Assembly (NCBI RefSeq): GCF_006715045.1
Contig: NZ_VFML01000001.1
Span: 6,172,001 to 6,236,000, forward strand
Reading direction: 5' to 3'
Length of the DNA stretch: 64,000 nt
Origin: Amycolatopsis cihanbeyliensis
GTDB taxonomy: Bacteria > Actinomycetota > Actinomycetes > Mycobacteriales > Pseudonocardiaceae
Made by a program: the position numbers and the translations under genes. The notes under the pieces are model-generated. The model saw only the letters and a list, made by a program, of their open reading frames with translations. It searched no databases and was not told the DNA's origin. Shown one piece after another: positions 35,057-44,086 of this stretch; the stretch's first letter is position 1; the number at the start of each line of letters is the position of its first letter.

Positions 35057-36538
35057 TCAGCCGGTGGGGGTGGAAAGCTGGACGTACTCGGGTGTGTCGT
35101 CCAGGCGTACTCGCAGGATCGGGACCGCCTTGCGCACCGGGTCGCCCCGGTCGTCGAACGAGATCATGCCGCTGGCGCCGGGGACCGCCAGCTCGCCGTG
35201 TAACCGGTTCTTGGCCTGGAGTACGTCCTTGGCCGTCACCTCGGCCGGTGCGGTGCGTGGGATTCCGCGGATCGCCCACACCACGGTGAGCACGGCGTCG
35301 TGAGCGAGGATGGCGATCCCGTCGTCCAGCCGTTCCTCCGGGAACACCGCGCGGAAGCAGTCGGTGCAGTGCGGCTCCTGGAAGCTCGCGATCGCCGCCG
35401 GGTTGAACGCCTGTGGCTCGGTGGCCCAGGCGTCGGGGTGGGCCAGGCCGGGACCCAGCACGGTCACGTTGGCCTCGAGGCCCCGGCGCATTTCCGGGCT
35501 CGGCGGCCGGATCAGGGCCAGATCACCGGTCAGCACGGTGATGGGGCGATCCAGGCACGGGCGCTGTGCCAGTTCCGCGACGAACGCGGTGAGGTGGTTC
35601 TCGCGGCCCGCGAAGTACACCACCTCCGCCTCGTTCCCGCAGATGTTCGGCATCATTTGCAGGAACGTGTTCTCGATCCCCGGCAGGCTGGAGTCGTACA
35701 CCTCGGTGCGGCCGACGATGTGGTGCGTGTCGTCCTCGAACGTGCCGGTGAATGCCTCCACCAACGTCTCCGGATACAGGTCGTCGGGGTTGATGTCCTG
35801 CACGATCGTCGCCGTGTGCGCCGTGGAGCGAACGTATTCGGCGGCGGCCGTACCGTAGGTGGAGCTGGTCGGGGAGACCCGCATGAACCCGGGGATCTCG
35901 GAGAACTCGTCGGCGGCCAGGTGGGAGGCGATGACCGGGATCTGGTTCCGGGACAACCGCTCCATGGCGTCTCGCGAGGTGTCCAGGCTCAGCCCGATGC
36001 CGGTGACGGCGACCAGGCGTTCGTCCCGCACCCGTCCGACGAGGTCGTCCACCACGGGCTCCCAGTGGTTCAGGCGGCTGCCGGGGTTGGCCAGCACCAA
36101 CCGGATCAGGGGCAGGCTTCCCCAGGACCGGGTGGTGTTCGCCCGGTGCTGCGCGATGTAGGCACCCTGGAGCTGATGCCGCACCCACTCGGCGGACAGG
36201 ATGTCGTTCTCGGCCAGGGTCATCGGCAGCATGACCGCGATGGTCACGTAGGGCTTGCCCGATCCGGCGACCGACTCGTTCTCCGCGCGGATGTCCTCCT
36301 GCACCCCGGTGAGTTCCGGGGAGAACACGTAACCGCCGTCGGTGACGCCGATGCATTCGGCGTGCTCGCCCCGTTTCTCCACGCCGGCACCGCACCGGCG
36401 CCCGGCTTCGTCGATCTCCGGCACCACCACGAACACGGCGACGAGCGCGACGGCGAGCAGCAGTACACCTCCACCTGCCACCATCCACTTCGACCAGGTC
36501 GGCCGTGGTGGTCTGATCCGGTCACCCCGTGCGGTCAT
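35057..36538 (-). CDS. membrane-anchored ABC-type substrate-binding-like protein (type 1 fold)
   Basis: 493 aa from ATG 36538. One N-terminal TM (residues about 18-40, WMVAGGGVLLLAVALVAVFVV) replaces a lipobox. The exported domain has the Leu/Ile/Val-binding-protein layout: TIAVMLPMT, VTGIGLSLDTSRDAMERLS, IPVIASHLAADEFSEIPGFMR and YVRSTAHTATIVQDI. No ABC permease or transport ATPase is adjacent, so it is probably a sensor for an extracellular ligand rather than a transporter subunit. The start overlaps the stop of the ATPase gene as ATGA. Confidence 0.8.
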   Translation of the reverse strand: MTARGDRIRPPRPTWSKWMVAGGGVLLLAVALVAVFVVVPEIDEAGRRCGAGVEKRGEHAECIGVTDGGYVFSPELTGVQEDIRAENESVAGSGKPYVTIAVMLPMTLAENDILSAEWVRHQLQGAYIAQHRANTTRSWGSLPLIRLVLANPGSRLNHWEPVVDDLVGRVRDERLVAVTGIGLSLDTSRDAMERLSRNQIPVIASHLAADEFSEIPGFMRVSPTSSTYGTAAAEYVRSTAHTATIVQDINPDDLYPETLVEAFTGTFEDDTHHIVGRTEVYDSSLPGIENTFLQMMPNICGNEAEVVYFAGRENHLTAFVAELAQRPCLDRPITVLTGDLALIRPPSPEMRRGLEANVTVLGPGLAHPDAWATEPQAFNPAAIASFQEPHCTDCFRAVFPEERLDDGIAILAHDAVLTVVWAIRGIPRTAPAEVTAKDVLQAKNRLHGELAVPGASGMISFDDRGDPVRKAVPILRVRLDDTPEYVQLSTPTG

Positions 36539-38541
36539 CGGTATCTCTCCGCCCTCTCGTGCAACAGGATTGATCCCCGTCCGCGGCCGTGAGCAAGCTG
36601 GTGGAAGCCGCCCTCGATCGTCGAGTTCAGCGTCCCGCCCGGGTCGCCGAGCGGGTCCCCCGCGATCCACAGCGAGACCACCAGCCACGAGAGGGTGGTC
36701 TCCAGGTTGCCGTCGGCGTCTCCGGCGTGCGACTCCAACTGGTCGTACGGTTCGGCCGTCTTGACCAACCGGTTGGGCGCCGCGGTGATGATGTCGAGCT
36801 CGGCGAGCCACGCCTCGGCGGCGGCCACGTCGAACTCCGCGTGCCGGCCGTCGACGAACGGCTTGCCAAGGTGCGTGACCACCGCGGCGACGTTCTCCAG
36901 CGCCAGGTCGTGATAACGCGCCGCTACGCTTCGGCCGTTCTTCTCGTAGAAGTCCCGGCATCGGGTGTGCACCCGCTCCCAGTTCAGCGGGTGGTCCTCG
37001 TCACGGGAGGCGAGTTCCTGCAACAGGATTCGGCGCAGCCAGGGGTGCAGGACGTACTGGAGCTCCTCGTGCCCCGGTTCCGCACGCAACCACAGGAGGT
37101 CGCCGAGCTCCTTGAACAGCGCGCCTTCCTCCGCCGGGTTGCGCAGGTCGACGATGTCCTTGTGGAACAGCGTCTCCACGTCGCGCGCGGCGCTCGCGGT
37201 GACCAGATCCTGCCGGCTCGGCACGGAGAAGTCCTGCGTCAGGTAGGCCTGCGTCGCGCCGAGTAGAGTCGTCTCCGCACCGCCCTCGACCGGGACGCCT
37301 GCCTGCAACGTGGTACGGAGGTTGCCGGGGTTGCGGGCGTCGTAGCGATGCGCCACCGCGGCGACGACATCGGAGACAGCGCCCGGATGACCGTCGGTGA
37401 GCCGGTACAGAAATCGCGGTAGCCGGGACGTCGGGTGGATGTCGCCACGGGCGGCGATATCCACCACGTCGTCCTCGGAAAGGGCACCGAGTTCGAGCAG
37501 GTACCACGGGTACCACCGTGGCTCCGGCTGGGCCGACCCTGCCGCCCAGTCCGACTCCACATCGGACGGCTGCCGCGGGGCCGGTGCTCGCAGGCCGTTC
37601 GTCCGCTGCGCTGTCGGTCGCCTCCGCGGAGTGGCACCACGTTGCGGAGTCAGCAGGGACCAGCTCTCGTTCCAGTTCCGGTTCCACCTCCGGCTGGTGG
37701 CGACCACCACCAGCGGGTCGGGCTCGCCGCCGCAGCGGTGACGAGCCTCGGTCAGGGCCCGCAGGAAGGTGTGACCACCCGGGGTGTGCGCGTTGTCCAG
37801 CAGGACGACGCTGTTGAGTGTGCGGCGAGAACGGTTGATGCCGTGGTATGCCTGGCGTAGGTCGGCGAGGAAGGCGTCGCAGAAGGTGGCGTCGACAGCG
37901 GCGCGGTCCTCCTCGTCACCTTGCGCGTGCTTGGCGATCTCGATGAGGAAGTCCTCGTGGTTACCGGTGCCACCGGGTAATGCCCTGATCTTGCCGATCA
38001 GGCGCCGCCGGTCGTACCAGCCGAGTCCGCGCAGCAACAGGTCGGTGGCCTCGGGCCAGCCTTTGAGCCCACCGGCAGGGGCAACCCCGCCGGCGAGACG
38101 CACCACGTCGACGATGGCCTCGCGATTCTGTTCCAGGGGTTGGTTCTGCGCCAGCAGCTCACGGATCTTGCGCAGCGCGGTTCGGCGGTCGTGCAGCTCC
38201 ACCGGGGCGCTCAGCACGAGCATGCACAGCCACAACCGGGGAAACGCCAACCGGCCGAACTGCTTTCGGTACCGGCCGAGATCGAACGCGAGGTGCCCGA
38301 GCAGCTCTCGGGGCTGGATGTTCTCCCGATCGTGCCGCTCGAAGTCGAGGTAGGCGTGCGGGAGCTCCGCGCAGCGCGCGGCCACCGCGTCCAGCAGCGC
38401 CGACTTCCCGGTGCCCCGCGCACCGAGTGCGACGACGACGGGCAACGCACTGCTTCGCCCGTCCGGACGAGCCAACAGTTTCTCGACCAGTCCGCCGGTA
38501 ACCGAGCCGAGACCGGACAAGCGGGGTACGCCGGCAGGCAT
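36535..38541 (-). CDS. P-loop ATPase of STAND/AAA type
   Basis: 668 aa from ATG 38541, with GGAAGGGGG upstream. Walker A is GARGTGKS (40-47) and VVLLDNAHTPGG is a Walker B/sensor region. The C-terminal half is helical, with a probable winged-helix or AAA lid (LPRFLYRLTDGHPGAVSDVVAA). No TM or signal peptide. It is coupled by ATGA to the membrane-anchored binding protein, suggesting a ligand-gated cytoplasmic NTPase. I could not place it in a named family. Confidence 0.7.
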   Translation of the reverse strand: MPAGVPRLSGLGSVTGGLVEKLLARPDGRSSALPVVVALGARGTGKSALLDAVAARCAELPHAYLDFERHDRENIQPRELLGHLAFDLGRYRKQFGRLAFPRLWLCMLVLSAPVELHDRRTALRKIRELLAQNQPLEQNREAIVDVVRLAGGVAPAGGLKGWPEATDLLLRGLGWYDRRRLIGKIRALPGGTGNHEDFLIEIAKHAQGDEEDRAAVDATFCDAFLADLRQAYHGINRSRRTLNSVVLLDNAHTPGGHTFLRALTEARHRCGGEPDPLVVVATSRRWNRNWNESWSLLTPQRGATPRRRPTAQRTNGLRAPAPRQPSDVESDWAAGSAQPEPRWYPWYLLELGALSEDDVVDIAARGDIHPTSRLPRFLYRLTDGHPGAVSDVVAAVAHRYDARNPGNLRTTLQAGVPVEGGAETTLLGATQAYLTQDFSVPSRQDLVTASAARDVETLFHKDIVDLRNPAEEGALFKELGDLLWLRAEPGHEELQYVLHPWLRRILLQELASRDEDHPLNWERVHTRCRDFYEKNGRSVAARYHDLALENVAAVVTHLGKPFVDGRHAEFDVAAAEAWLAELDIITAAPNRLVKTAEPYDQLESHAGDADGNLETTLSWLVVSLWIAGDPLGDPGGTLNSTIEGGFHQLAHGRGRGSILLHERAERYR

Positions 38542-38736
38542 CGGCCCCCTTCCACGCGCGGCTCCCCATTCCGACCGCGCCACCGTGAAGCGATCACTAT
38601 AGGCGGTCGGTGACCGGAGGTGCAGCGACTTCGGAGGCAACAAAGGCGAAGCCGAACCGGTCGAACGCACGAATCTCGGTTGTTCCTGCTGGCAAACGGG
38701 GCATTCACCGGTGCCCATGAAAATTGATTACCATGA

Positions 38737-38760
38737 TAACCGATTTCGTGTTAACCGATT
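38737..38760. repeat. direct repeat TAACCGATT, 15 bp apart
   Basis: Two identical 9-mers (38737-38745 and 38752-38760) lie in a distinctly AT-rich patch (38712-38770) within the 272-bp gap upstream of the ATPase gene and downstream of the amidohydrolase. Probably a binding site in the promoter of the ATPase/binding-protein operon. Confidence 0.4.
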
Positions 38761-38813
38761 CGGCCTAAGGTTGGTACCGTGCGTGGTCGAACCAGGGCCG
38801 AGGCTGCCGCTCG

Positions 38814-40442
38814 TCAGGCCTGCCACACGGTGCGGCCGCCGACCACCGTGCGCAGTACGCGCGCACGCAGGAGCGCATCCGGTTCTCCCTCGAACGGGTC
38901 GACGTCGAGCACGACGAAATCCGCCAACAGTCCCGGTCGTAACACGCCCAGGGCCGACTCGGCGTGGCAGGCCCACGCCGAGTCCGCGGTGCCGTGCGTG
39001 ATCGCCGCCAGCAGCGGCAGCGCGAGATGGGGTTGCAGCGCGGGAAGCTCCGGGTTCAGGGCCGACTTGCGGGTGTGCGCGATGTACATGTTGGGCAGCG
39101 GCGGATGCGGTGCTGTCGGCGCATCGGTGCCGAGGACCAGGCGCGCGCCCGCCCCGGTCATCTCCGGCCAGGCGAACCCGCGCTCGGCCCGCTCGTCGCC
39201 GAGCATCGCCGCCCAGTTGTCCCGGATCGCCGGGTCGGCGTGCACCGGCTGCATGGAGGCTGTGACACCGAGTTCCGCCAACCGGGGCACATCGGCGGGA
39301 TCGACGTACTCGAGATGCTCGATACGATGCCGGTTGAGTGAAGGTCCGTTGATCCGGCGCGCGTGTTCGAGGGCGTCGAGCGCGATCCGCACCGCACGGT
39401 CGCCGATGGCGTGCAGCGCCACCTGCAGGCCCGCCGCGTCCGCCGCGGTGACCACGGGGGCGAGCGAGTCGAAGTCCCAGATCGGGTCGGCGTTGTCGCC
39501 GTCGGCGTAGGGCTTCAGCATAGCCGCCGTACAGCCGTCGATCACGCCGTCCACCACCAGCTTGATACCGGTGACGCGGAACCGGTCGGAGCGGTGCCGC
39601 GCCGACAGGTCGGCGGCGTGCCGTACCTGGGCCAGTTGCTCATCCGGGTCGGGGCCGCGGGGAACGAACCAGTGCCCCACCATTCGTAGATCGAGCGTGC
39701 CCTCGCGCTCGGCGCGGTCTACTGTGGCCAGTCCATGCTCGTCGAGCATCATGTCCACCGCGCACGTCACGCCGCTGGAAAGGTACGCGGTCGTCGCTTC
39801 CCTCAGGTGACGATCCCGGTCGGCATCCGCGGTGGTCTCCGCGAGGAACCGCCAGGCGAGGTGTTGGGCGGCGGTTTCCTCGAGGTGCCCGGTCGGTTCA
39901 CCGGTGACCGGGTCGCGGACGATCCGGCCGCCGGGTGGGTCGGGTGTGTGCCGGGTGATGCCCAGTTCGGTCAGCGCGGCGCTGTTCAGCCATACCGAGT
40001 GGTAGTCGTTCGCGTCGAGGTACACGGGCCGATCCGGGATCATGTCGTCGAGCAACGTCCGGGTCGGCCTGCCGTCGGGCACGGCCGAGAACAACCAGCC
40101 ACGGCCGAGAACCCGCGGCGCGTCGGGATTGGCCTCGGCCCATTCCCGCAGCCGTTGCCGGATCCGCCGCGGGTCGTCGGCGTCGGTGAGATGTGCCCGC
40201 AGTCCGGCCTCCCCGGTCATCAGGACATGCGCGTGCCCGTCGACGAAGCCGGGCAGCACCGTCCGTCCGTCGAGGTCCACCCGAAGGACATCGGCCTCAC
40301 CGTGCTTGCAGCGGACCGCGGCCTCGGCATCCGACCCGGCGAACTCGATCCGCCCGTCGCGGGTGACGAGCGACTCGGCCCACGGCACCGAGGCGGCACC
40401 GGTGAACACCCTGCCGCCGGAGTACCACACGTGATCACTCAT
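38814..40442 (-). CDS. YtcJ-like amidohydrolase
   Basis: 542-aa metal-dependent hydrolase. GFVDGHAHV gives the first metal-binding histidines, LHAIGDRAV and HRIEHLEYV later ligands, and LGTDAP the catalytic Asp. The C-terminal DFVVLDVDPFE closes the composite domain. YtcJ-type enzymes deacylate or deaminate varied amides and heterocycles. It is the last gene of the agmatine operon, its ATG sharing ATGA with the permease stop, so its substrate may be an N-acyl polyamine or a compound taken up by the permease. Confidence 0.88.
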   Translation of the reverse strand: MSDHVWYSGGRVFTGAASVPWAESLVTRDGRIEFAGSDAEAAVRCKHGEADVLRVDLDGRTVLPGFVDGHAHVLMTGEAGLRAHLTDADDPRRIRQRLREWAEANPDAPRVLGRGWLFSAVPDGRPTRTLLDDMIPDRPVYLDANDYHSVWLNSAALTELGITRHTPDPPGGRIVRDPVTGEPTGHLEETAAQHLAWRFLAETTADADRDRHLREATTAYLSSGVTCAVDMMLDEHGLATVDRAEREGTLDLRMVGHWFVPRGPDPDEQLAQVRHAADLSARHRSDRFRVTGIKLVVDGVIDGCTAAMLKPYADGDNADPIWDFDSLAPVVTAADAAGLQVALHAIGDRAVRIALDALEHARRINGPSLNRHRIEHLEYVDPADVPRLAELGVTASMQPVHADPAIRDNWAAMLGDERAERGFAWPEMTGAGARLVLGTDAPTAPHPPLPNMYIAHTRKSALNPELPALQPHLALPLLAAITHGTADSAWACHAESALGVLRPGLLADFVVLDVDPFEGEPDALLRARVLRTVVGGRTVWQA

Positions 40443-41905
40443 AACGCCTCCCGGTAGCCACCCTTACCCGCCGGCCGCACCCACAGCACGGTCAGCACGG
40501 TATGCACCGCGGCCGTGACCAGGAAGGCCGGCAGCGATGCCGACGTGTAGGTGAACAGGCCCGCCGACGAGAACGTCACCGGGTTGAGCAGCAACGAGTA
40601 GGTCACCGCGCCGGCCGCGACGGCGAGGAACGCCGCCGGATTGAAGCCCCACCAGAACGAGTACCGCGAGACGCCCTCGGGCTCGTACAGGTCGCGTAGC
40701 CACAGGGTTCGGCTTCGTAGCAGCACGAAGTCCACCAGATACACCGCGGTCAGTGGTGCCATGACCAGCCCTACCCAGGCGATGAACTTGAAGAAGTTGT
40801 CGTAGAGGGCCGTGGGCCAGAACACCACGACGGCCGAGGGCAGGAACATGAGCGCCACGAACAGCGGCCAGGGGATTCGGCGCACCACGGACCCGCCCGC
40901 CCTGATCACCGCGAGCGAACCCGAATAGGTCTGTGCCACCATGCTCGTGACGTTGGCGAACGCGATGAACAACAGCGCCAGCACGCCGAGCACCACTCCG
41001 CCCAGCGGTACCATCCACATCGTCGGGTCGATCTCGCCGAGCGCGAGCGCGGCGAACGTGCCGATCAGACCGGCCACCACCGAGGCGGCGAAAAGGCCGA
41101 TCATGTTGGGCCAGAAGGCCGTGCGCGGGGTGGTGGTCAGCCGTGCCAGGTTGCCCATGATCGTCCACCAGGAGAACCCGGTCGCGAAGCTCAGTTCCAG
41201 CGCGAGGGTGAAGTTCAACCGGTCGTCGCCGAGCGCGGCGACCGGTTGCGCGGCGCTCAACTCGGTCCAGGAATGGGCGCGCAGCAACGCGATCAGCATC
41301 ACCACGGTCAGCACGGCGAGCAGCGGGGCGACGATCTTGTTGACCCATTCGATCGAAACCGGACCGCGCGCCACGATCAGCCAGGCCAGGAACAGCGCCA
41401 GCAACGACATGGCGACGACCATCGCACTGTCGGGGGCGAACGTGGTACCGAAGACCGAGTTCAGCACGTTGGTGACCGCGCGCCCGAACATGACAGCCAG
41501 CACCGCGTTCCAGCCGGCCTGCGCGAACGGCATCATGACGGCGATCAGCGTGCGCACGCCGTTGAGCCCGAAGACCGTTCGCAGGACGGTGTACTGCTCG
41601 ACGCCGTACCTGGCCGAGGGCAGGCACGTCGCCGCCGCCATCAGGACGACACCCACCAGGTTGCCGATGACGGTGGCGGCGATGGCGGTCCTGACCCCGG
41701 CGAACATCGCGATCGTGCCGCCGGTGAGGAAGGCCCAGGTGGCGATCGCCAGCCCGACGTTGACCGAGGTGAACTGCCAGAAACCCCAGATGCGCTCGTG
41801 CCGCAGCACCGGAAGTTCGGTGAACCTTCCCACGTGCCCGGAGACTCGACCGGCGGCGGGCGGCGCGGGATCGGCGGCGGGGGAGTGGTCCGCCGGGGTC
41901 ACCAC
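40439..41905 (-). CDS. NCS1-family (cytosine/purine/hydantoin-type) permease
   Basis: 488-aa integral membrane protein with about 12 TM segments. GFWQFTSVNVGLAIATWAFLTGG near TM1 is typical of bacterial CodB/CytX-like NCS1 carriers. NCS1 proteins import nucleobases and related compounds with Na+ or H+. The setting, inside an agmatine-catabolic operon, suggests a guanidino or polyamine substrate; that is inference. The last sense codon (40442-40444) is TTA, created within the ATGA overlap with the amidohydrolase. Confidence 0.88.
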   Translation of the reverse strand: MVTPADHSPAADPAPPAAGRVSGHVGRFTELPVLRHERIWGFWQFTSVNVGLAIATWAFLTGGTIAMFAGVRTAIAATVIGNLVGVVLMAAATCLPSARYGVEQYTVLRTVFGLNGVRTLIAVMMPFAQAGWNAVLAVMFGRAVTNVLNSVFGTTFAPDSAMVVAMSLLALFLAWLIVARGPVSIEWVNKIVAPLLAVLTVVMLIALLRAHSWTELSAAQPVAALGDDRLNFTLALELSFATGFSWWTIMGNLARLTTTPRTAFWPNMIGLFAASVVAGLIGTFAALALGEIDPTMWMVPLGGVVLGVLALLFIAFANVTSMVAQTYSGSLAVIRAGGSVVRRIPWPLFVALMFLPSAVVVFWPTALYDNFFKFIAWVGLVMAPLTAVYLVDFVLLRSRTLWLRDLYEPEGVSRYSFWWGFNPAAFLAVAAGAVTYSLLLNPVTFSSAGLFTYTSASLPAFLVTAAVHTVLTVLWVRPAGKGGYREAL

Positions 41906-42069
41906 GGGTAACCCCAGGCCAGCATGGCGGCGATGAGCGCCACCGCCAGCACGGCCAGCACGGTGAGGTCGCGGCCGGGGAGGCCGGTTCTGGCCGGATC
42001 CGGATGGGCCGGGTCGGCCAGCAGGTCGAGCCTGCGGTCGAGCTCCCGCCGGAACTCCGCGTCGTCCAT
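41899..42069 (-). CDS. 56-aa single-TM protein, probable permease partner
   Basis: A small gene between AguB and the permease. It starts at ATG 42069, 1 nt after the AguB stop, with GGAG at 8 nt, and overlaps the permease start by 7 bp. The product has an acidic/basic N-terminal half (DDAEFRRELDRRLDLLADP) and a C-terminal TM (LTVLAVLAVALIAAMLAWGYPW). The layout resembles small companion subunits of sodium-solute symporters such as YhdT beside PanF. No family recognised. Confidence 0.7.
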   Translation of the reverse strand: MDDAEFRRELDRRLDLLADPAHPDPARTGLPGRDLTVLAVLAVALIAAMLAWGYPW

Positions 42070-42070
42070 C

Positions 42071-43024
42071 TCAGTCTCCGATCGGCCGAATGAGCGAGGT
42101 GTAGGTGTCGGGTCGGCGGGTGTCCAGGAACGGGAACAAGGCCAACCAGTCCCGCCGCTGGTCGAGATCGAGCGGGGCGACCAGCACCGCGTCGGCGTCC
42201 CGCGGAGCCGAGGCGAGCACCCGCCCGTAGGGGTCGGAGACGAACGACGAGCCGTAGAAGGCGAGGGTTCCTTCGTCGCCCCACCGGTTGGGGACCACCA
42301 TGAACATGCCGTTGGCGATGCCGTTGCCGACGATGACGTGCCGCCACAGCGGCTGGGTGTCGAAGCGCGGGTGGTCCGGCTCGGAGCCGATGGCGGTCGG
42401 GTAGGCGAGTACCTCGGCACCGGCGAGCGAGTAGGCCCTTGCGACCTCGGGAAACCACTGGTCCCAGCAGGTCGGCAGGCCGAGCCGGGCGGTCGGCTTT
42501 CCTTCCGCACCAGGGAGCTCCACCACCGGATACGGGTCCGGCCCTGCCGGCCCCCCGCGGAAGTAACGGTCCTCGTAGTAGCCGGCGGAGACGGGGATGT
42601 GCAGTTTCCGGGTCCGGCCGAGCAGTCGCCCTTCCGGCGACACCAGGATCGCGGTGTTGAACCCGAGCCCGTCCGGCCCTTCCGCTCGCTCGTACAGCGA
42701 GGCGTGCACCGCGACCCCGGTGTCGGCGGCCGCTTTCGCGGCGAAGGAGAACGTCGGCCCGGTCTCGAGATCCTCCGCGGTGGCCGTCGCCTTGCCGGTG
42801 TCCGGGCGGATGTCGGCGGGATAGCGGGACAGGGTGAGCTCGGGCAGGAACACGACCTGTGCCCCGGCCATGGCGGCGGTGCGGATGCCGTCGAGCAGCA
42901 CGGCCTGGTGCTCCGCGTGGTCGGCGTGCCAGCAGGTCTGCACGAGGCCGGCGACCAGCGGCGGACGCGTCGGCTCGGTCACCCGTGCCGGCGATTCGGG
43001 GACCTCGGCGGTGATCAGTCGCAT
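42071..43024 (-). CDS. aguB: N-carbamoylputrescine amidase (carbon-nitrogen hydrolase)
   Basis: 317 aa with the nitrilase-superfamily triad Glu62 (FLPELTLS), Lys140 (RKLHIP) and Cys186 (GLPTCWDQWFPE). CWDQWFPE and the YYEDRYF segment are characteristic of N-carbamoylputrescine amidases, which release putrescine, CO2 and ammonia. The N-terminus is about 20 residues longer than usual. Its start overlaps the end of agmatine deiminase by 10 bp, which supports the assignment. Confidence 0.92.
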   Translation of the reverse strand: MRLITAEVPESPARVTEPTRPPLVAGLVQTCWHADHAEHQAVLLDGIRTAAMAGAQVVFLPELTLSRYPADIRPDTGKATATAEDLETGPTFSFAAKAAADTGVAVHASLYERAEGPDGLGFNTAILVSPEGRLLGRTRKLHIPVSAGYYEDRYFRGGPAGPDPYPVVELPGAEGKPTARLGLPTCWDQWFPEVARAYSLAGAEVLAYPTAIGSEPDHPRFDTQPLWRHVIVGNGIANGMFMVVPNRWGDEGTLAFYGSSFVSDPYGRVLASAPRDADAVLVAPLDLDQRRDWLALFPFLDTRRPDTYTSLIRPIGD

Positions 43025-44082
43025 GGTGGACTTCCTCGGGGTGGTGTGGCGGGCTGTTGCTGGGTGACGCAATGGATGCCGCCGCCGTGGGCGAAGATGC
43101 CGCGCGCGTCGACGAGCTCCACGGTGCGGCCGGGGAAGGCGCGGCCGAGGACCTCCGCCGCCGCGGCGTCCCGCGGGTCGTCGAAGGCGCCGAGCACGAG
43201 GACATCGTTGGCGAGATAGTGGTTGACGTAGGAGTAGTCGACGGGCTCGCCGTCGGGGTCGAAGGTCACCTCCGGCGCGAGGAGTTCGACCACCCGCGGC
43301 CGCCTGCCCCTGGCGTCGGTGCTCGACCGCAGGACTTCCGCGATCTGCTCGGACACCGTGAAGTCGGGATGCGCCGGATCGGTCTGGGTGTGCACCGCCA
43401 CGACCCCGGGCCGCAGGAAGCAGGCAACCAGGTCGACGTGCCCACGGGTGCCGTAGGTGTGGTAGTCGCGGGTGAGGCCCCTCGGCAGCCAGATCGCGGT
43501 GCTGGTACCGAGCCGCGCGTGTATCTCGGCTTCCACCTGCTCGCGGGTCCATCCGGGATTGCGGCCGGGGTCGAGTTGGACGGTCTCGGTGAGCAGCACG
43601 GTGCCCTCGCCGTCGACCTGGAGCCCACCACCTTCCAGGGTGAGCGCCGAGCGGCGCACCGGGTGCCCCGCCAGGCCGGCGACGGTCGCGGCGACGCGGT
43701 CGTCGTCGGCCCACGTGGCCCAGCCCTGGCCGCCCCAGCCGTTGAACACCCAGTCCACGGCGGCCAGCCCGGTGGGCGTCGCGTCCTCGTACACGAAGCT
43801 GGGTCCGATGTCGCGCATCCACGCGTCGTCGAGCGGGATCTCGACCACGTCGACGTCGGCGCGCAGGAGTTCCTTCGCGATCGCCCGCTGCCCGCTTCCG
43901 GCGACCACGGTGACCGGTTCGTAGGCGGCGATGGTGTTGGCGACCTGCGCCCAGCGCCGCCTGGCCGCGGCGAGCACGGGCGAACCCGGCTCGCCGAAGG
44001 TGCCGTTCGGCGGAGGGAACGCCATCCAGGTCCGTTCGTGCGGGGCCCATTCGGCCGGCATCGCGGGCGAAGCAGTGGTCAC
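43015..44082 (-). CDS. aguA: agmatine deiminase
   Basis: 355-aa peptidyl-arginine-deiminase-fold enzyme converting agmatine to N-carbamoylputrescine. The catalytic Cys338 lies in GGGIHCVTQQ near the C-terminus. DDAWMRDIGPSFV, GWGGQGWATWADD and LEGGGLQVDGEGT carry the family's active-site residues, and GTRGHVDLVACFL the catalytic His. It is 4 bp downstream of the aldehyde dehydrogenase and overlaps aguB. Confidence 0.94.
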   Translation of the reverse strand: MTTASPAMPAEWAPHERTWMAFPPPNGTFGEPGSPVLAAARRRWAQVANTIAAYEPVTVVAGSGQRAIAKELLRADVDVVEIPLDDAWMRDIGPSFVYEDATPTGLAAVDWVFNGWGGQGWATWADDDRVAATVAGLAGHPVRRSALTLEGGGLQVDGEGTVLLTETVQLDPGRNPGWTREQVEAEIHARLGTSTAIWLPRGLTRDYHTYGTRGHVDLVACFLRPGVVAVHTQTDPAHPDFTVSEQIAEVLRSSTDARGRRPRVVELLAPEVTFDPDGEPVDYSYVNHYLANDVLVLGAFDDPRDAAAAEVLGRAFPGRTVELVDARGIFAHGGGIHCVTQQQPATPPRGSPPCD

Positions 44083-44086
44083 CGGT

